Assembly: GCA_002499445.1 (NCBI GenBank)
Contig: DALS01000063.1
Location: 58,310 to 81,468, forward strand
Length of the DNA stretch: 23,159 bases
Reading direction: 5' to 3'
Origin: Methanosarcina sp. UBA293
GTDB lineage: Archaea; Halobacteriota; Methanosarcinia; Methanosarcinales; Methanosarcinaceae
The notes below the pieces were generated by a model. The model had not been told where the DNA came from. It worked only from the letters and a program-made list of their open reading frames with translations, and made no database searches. Shown here piece after piece: positions 7,634 to 13,908 of this stretch; positions within the stretch are counted from its first letter, which is position 1; every line of letters begins with the position of its first letter. Made by a program: the position numbers and the translations under genes.

Positions 7634-8806
7634 ATGAGAAAAGAGCGCTACGAATTTCCGCTGGAGGATTTTGTTTTAAGAAACGACTTTAATCGAATTA
7701 AAAAATTCTCCCGGGATAAAGAAACCCCATTTTTAATCGTTGATCTACAAAAAATAGAGCAAAGCTATGAAGAACTGGTAGAGCACATGCCCTTTGCAAA
7801 AATTCACTATGCTGTAAAGGCTAACCCCATGGATGAGGTTGTACTTGCCCTGAAGAATAAAGGCTCGAATTTTGATATAGCAACAATTTACGAGCTTGAT
7901 CAGCTTCTCAGACTTGGGGTAGAACCTGAAAGGATAAGTTACGGCAATACTATCAAAAAAGAGAAGGACATAATGTACGCATATGAGAAGGGTGTGAGGC
8001 TTTATGTTACGGACTCAGAAAGCGATTTAAAAAAGCTAGCAAGAAAAGCCCCTGGCTCAAGAGTGTTTTTCCGTGTCCTAACTGAAAGTGATGGCGCTGA
8101 CTGGCCCCTCTCAAGAAAGTTTGGTTCGCATCCTGACCTAATACATAAGCTTATCCTTAAGGCTGAAAAGCTCGGACTAGAGCCTTATGGGCTCTCTTTT
8201 CATGTTGGCTCCCAGCAAAGAGACATTGGTCAGTGGGACAATGCTATTTCCAAATGCAAGTACCTTTTTGAGGCAGCCGCTGAAAAGGGCATACATCTGA
8301 AGATGATCAACCTTGGAGGAGGGTTTCCTGCAAAATATCAGTCCCAGGCTCATAATCTTGAGACCTATGCACGGGAAATTCGTCGCTTTTTGCATGAGGA
8401 CTTCGGGGAGGAGCTGCCTGAGATTATTATAGAACCTGGACGTTCTCTAGTTGCAGACGCAGGGGTAATCGTAAGCGAAGTTGTGATGATCTCTAAAAAA
8501 GCCAGATTTAATCAATATAAATGGGTCTACCTTGATATCGGCAAATTCGGGGGTCTTATAGAAACTCTCGATGAGTGCATAAAATATCCCATTTTCTGTG
8601 ATAAAAAAGGTTGTGCTGAAGAAGTAATCCTGGCAGGTCCGACCTGTGACAGTATGGATATTCTCTATGAAAATCACAAATACTCTTTCCCTCACACAAT
8701 GCGGGAGGGGAACCGTGTATACATTTTTACGACAGGCGCCTATACCCAAAGCTACAGTTCTGTAAGTTTCAATGGCTTTCCGCCGCTAAGATCTTATCTT
8801 ATTTGA
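7634..8806 (+). CDS. Fold-type III PLP-dependent decarboxylase (ornithine/lysine decarboxylase-like)
   Basis: This is a 390-residue alanine-racemase-fold decarboxylase that would remove CO2 from a basic amino acid. The Schiff-base lysine is K62 in HYAVKANPM. The PLP phosphate site is GGG (228-230) plus EPGR (267-270), and SFHVGSQQ (188-195) is present. The catalytic cysteine is C338 in GPTCDSMD, followed by TTGAYT (366-371) and the C-terminal SFNGFPP. The GPTCDSMD and FNGFPP blocks and the length match ornithine or lysine/ornithine decarboxylases better than diaminopimelate decarboxylase, which is longer and lacks this ending. The likely products are putrescine or cadaverine, with the exact substrate open. 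The start is clear, with AAAGGAG 6 nt upstream. A permease precedes it, and tandem 11-bp repeats lie in its leader. Confidence 0.85.
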   Translation: MRKERYEFPLEDFVLRNDFNRIKKFSRDKETPFLIVDLQKIEQSYEELVEHMPFAKIHYAVKANPMDEVVLALKNKGSNFDIATIYELDQLLRLGVEPERISYGNTIKKEKDIMYAYEKGVRLYVTDSESDLKKLARKAPGSRVFFRVLTESDGADWPLSRKFGSHPDLIHKLILKAEKLGLEPYGLSFHVGSQQRDIGQWDNAISKCKYLFEAAAEKGIHLKMINLGGGFPAKYQSQAHNLETYAREIRRFLHEDFGEELPEIIIEPGRSLVADAGVIVSEVVMISKKARFNQYKWVYLDIGKFGGLIETLDECIKYPIFCDKKGCAEEVILAGPTCDSMDILYENHKYSFPHTMREGNRVYIFTTGAYTQSYSSVSFNGFPPLRSYLI

Positions 8807-8845
8807 AAACTCATTTGAAGACTTATTAGGAGGGATCGTAATATT

Positions 8846-8874
8846 GAAAGGGGCAGAATAATCCTTTCCTTTTT
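8846..8874 (+). terminator. Hairpin with T tract after the decarboxylase
   Basis: GAAAGG (8846-8851) pairs with CCTTTC (8863-8868), followed by C and five T. It lies 40 nt after the stop codon and fits a transcription terminator. Confidence 0.5.
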
Positions 8875-9025
8875 AATCCCCTACTGTCGGAACTACAGCT
8901 TTTGCCTTATTATTGTGAGATTACAACTTAAGTTGAAGTATATTGTTAAGTTATATTTTTACTGAGTTGAAATTTTCAACGAGCAAAAAAACATACATCT
9001 ATTTAGTAAATTCATTCAGAAACTA

Positions 9026-9052
9026 TTTTTTAAAAGGGTTATGATATATATC
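9026..9052 (+). promoter_or_regulatory. Promoter module of RNA element A
   Basis: A T6 run and AAAAGGG precede TTATGATATATATC. The TATA box lies about 25-30 nt before stem 1 of element A. The same TTATGATATATA word stands before element B, and CTATGATATATA before element C. Confidence 0.55.
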
Positions 9053-9069
9053 ACAAAATACTATAACAG

Positions 9070-9165
9070 AGTGCGGGTTGAGAGTTATTAAGTTTTTCTC
9101 TCAATCTCACGGGGTTGGGAATAATCGATAGGAATCCACGAATGGGCCAGGATTCCTATCATTCC
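9070..9165 (+). ncRNA. Two-hairpin RNA element, copy A (divergent)
   Basis: Stem 1 pairs 9076-9084 with 9098-9106 (9 pairs, one G-U, 13-nt loop). Stem 2 pairs 9127-9137 with 9150-9160 (11 perfect pairs, 12-nt loop). The linker contains GGGTTGG. Compared with copies B and C, at least one pair in each stem has changed on both sides with pairing kept: G9080-C9102 is A-T in copy B, and A9128-T9159 is G-C in copy B. An upstream TATA box supports plus-strand transcription starting near 9072. The exact ends are inferred, and the function and RNA family are unknown. Confidence 0.6.
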
Positions 9166-9544
9166 TCTTATGATAATGCTTTCCGAGTTTCTCGCGAAGT
9201 TTACTCCTCAAAAAGGCTGATCTACGTACAAGAAAAATCCTCTTTTAACTTACCAAAACGGGCTAGTTTATAAAAGTGGTCGTATAAATTCTATAGTTGG
9301 AAAACTGGAATTTTGGACTGCTGGCATTTCAATGTTACTCCACCTTGTTTTAGTTATTCTGCGCTCACAGTGATATGGAATTTGAGTAAATTCGTAAAGT
9401 TCCTGAATTATTTCTGAAACTAAAATCTATTTTCTCTACCATGATAAGATTTTCTTATTTGTTAGTTCCAGAATTTTCAATAGCATTATAATTTCAGAAA
9501 AGGAAAATTATTGCGTAATATTAAAACTTTGGATGGGAGCAGAC

Positions 9545-9570
9545 TTTTTAGGTCGGTTATGATATATATC
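9545..9570 (+). promoter_or_regulatory. Promoter module of RNA element B
   Basis: TTTTTAGGTCGG precedes TTATGATATATATC. This block is nearly the same as the one before element C and lies 22-33 nt before stem 1. A second short conserved word, CTATAAG, follows at 9580-9586. Confidence 0.55.
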
Positions 9571-9587
9571 CCCAGACCACTATAAGG

Positions 9588-9680
9588 GTATAGATTAAGA
9601 GTAATAGGGTTTCCTCTTAATCTTTGGGTTGGATCGCAGGTAGGATTCGAGAATAGGGACTCGAAATTCCTACCATCTAC
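9588..9680 (+). ncRNA. Two-hairpin RNA element, copy B
   Basis: Stem 1 pairs 9592-9601 with 9614-9623 (10 pairs). Stem 2 pairs GGTAGGA (9639-9645) with TCCTACC (9668-9674), continued by TTCGAG (9646-9651) with CTCGAA (9660-9665), leaving A-T at 9666-9667 unpaired. Both hairpin loops contain AATAGGG. The linker between the stems reads TTGGGTTGGATCGCA. The element is nearly identical to copy C, with its own TATA module. The ends are inferred from the promoter and the last stem. Confidence 0.6.
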
Positions 9681-9696
9681 TTCTAGACTAATAAGT

Positions 9697-9751
9697 TACT
9701 TTTAAACTACTTTTAAACTACTTTTAAACTACTTTTAAACTACTTTTAAAC
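9697..9751 (+). repeat. Five tandem 11-bp repeats, TACTTTTAAAC
   Basis: There are five exact 11-nt units at 9697-9707, 9708-9718, 9719-9729, 9730-9740 and 9741-9751, just downstream of RNA element B. The unit contains the palindrome TTTAAA. The period is near one helical turn, as in the array at 7544-7609, but the sequence is unrelated. Confidence 0.9.
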
Positions 9752-9985
9752 GGTAAATCAAAGTTAATTAATTTTCCTAATTCTGAAAAAGTCCCTTGTT
9801 ATCTGCTCTTTAACTTCTGAACATTATACTCTTAATTTTCAGAGTTTTTCGAAAAATAAGTTCCTAATATAATTGTCGTATTTTATATTTTTAAACTTTA
9901 TATTTTGATTAAATATTTTAATGGTAACCAAAGTTTTGTTGTAAAATGAATGTAACATAGATTTAAAAATTTAAACTATAAGCTA

Positions 9986-10010
9986 TTTTTTAGGTCGACT
10001 ATGATATATA
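9986..10010 (+). promoter_or_regulatory. Promoter module of RNA elements C and D
   Basis: TTTTTTAGGTCG precedes CTATGATATATA. This matches the module of element B and lies 26-35 nt before stem 1 of element C. Element D has no such module of its own. Confidence 0.55.
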
Positions 10011-10031
10011 CGTCTAAGTACGTATAAGTGC

Positions 10032-10124
10032 TTGCAGATTAAGAGTAATAGGGTTTCCTCTTAATCTTTGGGTTGGATCGCAGGTAGGATTCGAGAATAG
10101 GGACTCGAAATTCCTACCATCTAC
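10032..10124 (+). ncRNA. Two-hairpin RNA element, copy C
   Basis: Stem 1 pairs 10036-10045 with 10058-10067. Stem 2 closes with 10083-10089 against 10112-10118 and is continued by TTCGAG/CTCGAA. The body is essentially identical to copy B from stem 1 through the trailing ATCTACTT. It has its own TATA module and is followed after about 10 nt by copy D. Confidence 0.6.
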
Positions 10125-10133
10125 TTTTGGATT

Positions 10134-10222
10134 GGGATTAAGAGTAATAGGGTTTCCTCTTAATCTTTGGGTTGGATCGCAGGTGGGATTCGAGAATAGG
10201 GACTCGTATTCCTACCATCCAT
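10134..10222 (+). ncRNA. Two-hairpin RNA element, copy D (promoterless tandem copy)
   Basis: Stem 1 pairs 10136-10144 with 10157-10165. Stem 2 closes GGTGGGA (10182-10188) against TCCTACC (10210-10216). The A to G change at 10185 keeps pairing as G-U, and the inner stem keeps CGAG/CTCG. No TATA module lies between copies C and D, so D is probably on the C transcript or is a silent duplicate. Confidence 0.5.
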
Positions 10223-10393
10223 CTACTCCTAGTCAAATAAACTGCTTTTAAATGAGTGATAGTTTTCTGCACTTTCTGCAAATACTTTTAAAAGCAATTT
10301 ATAATAACCTCTCTTTTCCTTAGAATGTACTCAGCTTTAATAAAGCTTATGATTGGTTCCAGATTCACACAGCTCCAGATTCACATATATCCT

Positions 10394-10428
10394 GGCTTGC
10401 AATCAACTGCTCACAGCCTGTAGAGCTT
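10394..10428 (+). repeat. Inverted 35-nt exact copy of a vorB coding segment
   Basis: The 35 nt here, read on the plus strand, equal the coding-strand sequence of vorB at 12322-12356 (encoding RLAINCSQPVEL), which is on the minus strand. The match is exact over all 35 nt and stops abruptly on both sides. See findings. Confidence 0.9.
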
Positions 10429-10614
10429 TATGCCTCAACATTTATTTTGTGATAAAGTATGTCTCTCAATATGGTTTTTCAGAAATTTATTTTTCTCCAG
10501 TTTTCTCCAGAACACTTTTCTGCGCAGGATAATCAGAAAAACAATAAATGGGACAGTTAACCATAGAAAAAGGCAAATTAGCTGAAGATTGCTTAAAACT
10601 ACTTGAGAATTACT

Positions 10615-10661
10615 GAAAAAAAGTACTGTAGGTAGAGAGAACTTTTCCCTACCTGCTTTTT
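10615..10661. terminator. Bidirectional hairpin terminator downstream of vorA
   Basis: GTAGGTAG (10628-10635) pairs with CTACCTGC (10649-10656), including one G-U. A T5 run follows on the plus strand (10657-10661), and an A-rich run on the left side (about 10616-10622) gives a T run on the minus strand. It lies about 140 nt after the vorA stop and could end transcription from both directions. Confidence 0.5.
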
Positions 10662-10795
10662 ACATAATTTATTTCCTTTTGAAATTCAGTTTTCCTCAAA
10701 CTCCAAATTTGAATTTCAAATTTCAATCTCGACTTTCAGATCTCTAACTCGCAAACTAAGTCTTCTCAAGCCTGAGTCTTCAAACCTTAAAGTCC

Positions 10796-12241
10796 TCAGA
10801 TCTTAATGTTTTCTCTTGCCCACTGGGCTCCGGCTTCGAGAACCATCTGGTTAAACTCTATGACTTTGGGCTTCCCTGCGAAGTTTTCGGCAAGAGCTTT
10901 CTTAAAGACTTCCTCTTCTAAGCCAGTTGCGTTAAGACCAACCAGGACTCCAAGCATGAAAGAATTCGCGGCTTTCTCAGAACCGGCTTCCTTGGCTTTC
11001 TCGGTTGCAGGGACTGCCACGGTTTTTACATTCGTAGGTGTTTTGGCTTCGCCAATAGATGAATCGTAGAGGATAAGACCTCCTTCTCGGACTGCCCCTT
11101 CAAACCTTTCAAGGGAGGGACGGTTCATAGCCACCAGGATATCCGGGGTGTAGACCGTAGGAGAGCCTATAGGCTGACCTGAAATCACGACCGAACAGTT
11201 CGAGGTACCTCCTCTTTGTTCTGGGCCATAGGAGGGGAACCAGGATGCATTAAGGTTTGCTTTCACCCCAGCCTGAGCAAGGATGATACCCATGCTGAGG
11301 ACGCCTTGCCCTCCGAAACCTGCAATCTTGGTCTGGATTGGGGCAAAACCCTTTCTTGAAGGTTTTTCCTCGGCATCGGCCTCAATACCATAAAGCTGCT
11401 CAAGAGTTTCAGTTGTAAAGTCACTCACTCCACGGTTTAGTGGTTCGACCTCTTCGGATTTATCCCTGAAGTTCTTAAGGGGGAATTCCTTTTCCATTTC
11501 CTCATTTATGAAATTGATCGCCTGTTCTGCATTCATCTTGAGGTTAGTTGGGCAGGCTGCAAGGACTTCAACAAAAGCATACCCTTTTCCATCGCGCTGA
11601 ATTTCAAGTGCTTTCCGCACGGCTCTTCTGGCTTTTCTTATGTGGGAAATATCCGAGACTGAAACCCTTTCAATAAAAACCGGAGCCTTAAGGTTGTCCA
11701 GTAATTCGCATATATGGAGAGGATAACCTGCAAAGTGGGGGTCTCGGCCCTCTGGACATGTCGTGGTCTTTTCACCCACAAGGGTTGTAGGCGCCATCTG
11801 TCCGCCTGTCATTCCGTAAACGGTATTGTTCACGAAAAAGACTGCAAGCTTTTCACCCCTGTTTGCAGCTTGGAGTGTCTCGTTCAGACCTATGGAAGCA
11901 AGGTCTCCATCTCCCTGGTAGGAAATAACCACAGCATTTTCTTCGGCCCTTGAAACTCCTGTTCCTACAGCAGGGGCACGCCCGTGTGCAACCTGGATAT
12001 TACCTGCATCAAAATAATAGTAAGCAAAGACCGCACAACCCACAGGGCTGATCATAACGGTCCTGTCTTGGATTCCCAGGTCATCAATTGCCTCAGCAAT
12101 AAGCTTGTGCAGAACCCCATGCCCGCAGCCAGGGCAGTAATGAGTAGCTGTTGTGGCTGCCCCTCCTTTGCGAGGGTAGTCCGCATACAGGGCTTTTGGC
12201 CTTCCTATTACTTTTTCTCCATTAATGATCTCTGCTGCCAT
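10796..12241 (-). CDS. vorA: 2-oxoacid (ketoisovalerate):ferredoxin oxidoreductase, fused TPP-binding and gamma subunit (VorA type)
   Basis: This is the catalytic subunit of an enzyme that interconverts a 2-oxoacid plus CoA with acyl-CoA, CO2 and reduced ferredoxin. Counting from the upstream ATG, the first half (about 1-290) is the thiamine-diphosphate-binding beta part, with CPGCGHG (38-44) and the TPP motif GDGD (112-115) through NN (140-141). The second half (about 300-483) is a fused gamma part starting AGFGGQGVLSMG (309-320). This fusion, beside a 351-residue alpha subunit and an 82-residue ferredoxin, matches the VOR (VorCBA) layout of methanogens as I recall it, whereas KOR and POR have four separate subunits. 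2-Oxoglutarate specificity cannot be excluded. Two starts exist: ATG at 12247 overlaps the vorB stop, and ATG at 12241 sits 7 nt after GGGGAGG. I prefer the latter. Confidence 0.85.
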   Translation of the reverse strand: MAAEIINGEKVIGRPKALYADYPRKGGAATTATHYCPGCGHGVLHKLIAEAIDDLGIQDRTVMISPVGCAVFAYYYFDAGNIQVAHGRAPAVGTGVSRAEENAVVISYQGDGDLASIGLNETLQAANRGEKLAVFFVNNTVYGMTGGQMAPTTLVGEKTTTCPEGRDPHFAGYPLHICELLDNLKAPVFIERVSVSDISHIRKARRAVRKALEIQRDGKGYAFVEVLAACPTNLKMNAEQAINFINEEMEKEFPLKNFRDKSEEVEPLNRGVSDFTTETLEQLYGIEADAEEKPSRKGFAPIQTKIAGFGGQGVLSMGIILAQAGVKANLNASWFPSYGPEQRGGTSNCSVVISGQPIGSPTVYTPDILVAMNRPSLERFEGAVREGGLILYDSSIGEAKTPTNVKTVAVPATEKAKEAGSEKAANSFMLGVLVGLNATGLEEEVFKKALAENFAGKPKVIEFNQMVLEAGAQWARENIKI

Positions 12242-12243
12242 TT

Positions 12244-13299
12244 TCATGCCTCCCCTGCAATTTTCCTGATTTTGTCCATAATCTGGTCAAGGGTAATTAG
12301 ATTCCCTCCCATACGATTTACAAGCTCTACAGGCTGTGAGCAGTTGATTGCAAGCCTGACATCATCTACCATCTGTCCATTGCTCATTTCCACGGAAATA
12401 AAGGAGCACCCTCTGTCTGCCAGGGCTTTCAACTGCTCCTCAGGGAACGGGAAGAGAGTTTTCGGCCTGAAAAGCCCGACTTTGATACCTTCCTGCCTGG
12501 CAAGGTCTACGGCTGACCTGCAGATACGGCTGCTGATCCCGTAAGAAACAAGGATAATTGAAGCATCATCAGTCAGGTACTCCTCGTAATCAACTTCATT
12601 CTGTTTTACTAGCTTGTATTTTGCCTGCAGTTTTTCATTGAACTTTCCAAGCTCATTAAAGTCCAGAAAGATAGAGGTCACTAGGTTAGGCCTGGTTTCG
12701 GCTGTACCGTTGACTGCCCAGGTAATATCGATCTCAGGGACCAGCGCCTGCTTTGGGAATTCAAGCGACTCGATCATCTGTCCGAGCACACCGTCCGCGA
12801 GCACTACAGCAGGGTTCCTGTACTTGAAAGCAAGCTCAAAAGCTTTTATGGTAAAGTCGCACATTTCCTGCACTGAATTCGGGGCAAGTACGATGTTTTT
12901 ATAATTCCCATGCCCTCCGCCCTTTACTACCTGGTTATAGTCAGCCTGCTCAGGTCCTATATTTCCAAGGCCTGGACCTGCTCGCATAACATTTACAAGC
13001 ACGCAAGGAAGTTCGGCGCCAGCAAGGTAGGAGAGTCCTTCCTGCATCAAGCTGATTCCAGGGCCTGAAGAGGATGTCATGACCCTATGCCCTGCCGAGG
13101 CTCCTCCATAGACCATATTAATCGCCGACTCTTCGGACTCGGCCTGGACGAATTTTCTTCCGATTTTCGGGAAATATTTGGATGCATCATGCAGAATCTC
13201 ACTTGCCGGAGTTATCGGATATCCAAAGAAACAGTCACACCCGGCATAAAGTGCACCAACGATTACTGCAGAATTGCCTTTTATGAGTTGTGTTGCCAT
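12244..13299 (-). CDS. vorB: 2-oxoacid (ketoisovalerate):ferredoxin oxidoreductase alpha subunit (VorB type)
   Basis: This 351-residue subunit carries the pyrimidine-binding and transketolase-C-like domains of the oxidoreductase. The N-terminus reads KGNSAVIVGALYAGCDCFFG followed by YPITPASEI, the standard start of alpha subunits. QAESEESAINMVYGGASAG (52-70), TSSSGPGISLMQEGLSYL and NVMRAGPGLGN follow. The C-terminal part (about 245-351) contains the ASIILVSYGISSR and VGLFRPKTLFPFPEE blocks. The ATG at 13299 has an ideal AAAGGAGG site 6 nt upstream. It lies 20 nt after vorC and is translationally close-coupled to vorA, so all three genes form one operon. A 35-nt piece near the 3' end (12322-12356) is repeated inverted at 10394-10428. 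Confidence 0.88.
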   Translation of the reverse strand: MATQLIKGNSAVIVGALYAGCDCFFGYPITPASEILHDASKYFPKIGRKFVQAESEESAINMVYGGASAGHRVMTSSSGPGISLMQEGLSYLAGAELPCVLVNVMRAGPGLGNIGPEQADYNQVVKGGGHGNYKNIVLAPNSVQEMCDFTIKAFELAFKYRNPAVVLADGVLGQMIESLEFPKQALVPEIDITWAVNGTAETRPNLVTSIFLDFNELGKFNEKLQAKYKLVKQNEVDYEEYLTDDASIILVSYGISSRICRSAVDLARQEGIKVGLFRPKTLFPFPEEQLKALADRGCSFISVEMSNGQMVDDVRLAINCSQPVELVNRMGGNLITLDQIMDKIRKIAGEA

Positions 13300-13319
13300 A
13301 ATTTTCCTCCTTTCCTGCC

Positions 13320-13568
13320 TTACCTTGCTTCCTCAGCTTTCAAAGGAATATGAATCTCGATTGCAAGTGGTTCAGGGCATGTATAATAACAGCTTGCACA
13401 GCCTGAGCAGCCCTCTCCTTTGTATTCCACATAATTGTAGCCTCGAGCATTCAGGTTTTCACTCATGAAAAGCACATCTTTGGGGCAGGCAAGAAGACAG
13501 CGCCCACAGGCCTTACACTCCAGAGTATTAATAACAGGATATGGTTCTTTTTTATCATTTTTTGACAT
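13320..13568 (-). CDS. vorC: 2-oxoacid:ferredoxin oxidoreductase, two-cluster ferredoxin subunit (VorC type)
   Basis: This is an 82-residue ferredoxin-like subunit with two [4Fe-4S] motifs: CKACGRCLLACPK near residue 18 and CSGCASCYYTCPEP near residue 54. It passes electrons from the TPP site to soluble ferredoxin. It is the first gene of the operon, 20 nt before vorB. The ATG at 13568 follows a GAGGAT site. Its size and position match the delta/ferredoxin subunit of VOR-type enzymes. KorD-type subunits look similar, so the name depends on the operon layout. Confidence 0.85.
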   Translation of the reverse strand: MSKNDKKEPYPVINTLECKACGRCLLACPKDVLFMSENLNARGYNYVEYKGEGCSGCASCYYTCPEPLAIEIHIPLKAEEAR

Positions 13569-13908
13569 ATGAGATCCTCATTTTGCTTATCATTCAGTTG
13601 CCTTCAGTTGTCCATGTACTTTACACTCTAAATCGTAATTTAATACTATATAATATATTTCACAATGTAAATTATATAATCTGTTACATGCCGAGCATTG
13701 GCGGTAACACTTAGATAACGCTAAAAATGAAACCAGAGCATGATCTGCTCAAAGCAAACTTTTCAGATGTTTAAGGTACTTATTTCTTTCCTTTCTTTTC
13801 CCTTTTTGATTTGACCCTAAATTTATTGCTCTTTGGATCAAATCACATCATGTTTGCTTTTTGATCGAACCCGAGTTTTTAGGAGCGTTTTTAGGTTATT
13901 TTTCGGAC
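13569..13908. promoter_or_regulatory. Promoter region of vorCBA and end region of the acyl-CoA synthetase gene
   Basis: This 340-nt AT-rich spacer has two TATA-like elements for the minus strand: ATTATATAG (about 13647-13655) and a second in the GATTATATAATTTAC block (about 13667-13681). The first predicts a start near 13622 and a leader of about 50 nt. This suggests vorCBA has its own promoter separate from the upstream synthetase gene. I see no gene here. Confidence 0.45.

Larger units (their letters stand above)
8875..10795. other. Two-kilobase gene-free region with structured RNA elements and repeats
   Basis: No convincing protein gene is seen here. The region holds four two-hairpin RNA elements (9070-10222), conserved promoter modules before three of them, a tandem 11-bp repeat (9697-9751), a duplicated 12-nt word (10358-10369 and 10374-10385), an inverted 35-nt copy of a vorB segment (10394-10428) and a bidirectional terminator (10615-10661). 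The rest is AT-rich spacer. Confidence 0.6.

Noticed and set aside
9070..10222. CRISPR array
   Set aside because: The repeated units are about 90 nt long, carry two hairpins and their own promoters, and are spaced about 440-520 nt apart or back to back. There are no uniform short repeats with unique spacers.
10394..10428. Single CRISPR-like spacer, because the vorB match is 35 nt long
   Set aside because: No flanking direct repeats of CRISPR type are present, and the match is to the host's own neighbouring gene.
8875..10795. Insertion sequence or prophage remnant
   Set aside because: No transposase or phage-like frame, no terminal inverted repeats and no target duplications were found. The repeats are the RNA elements and short tandem arrays.
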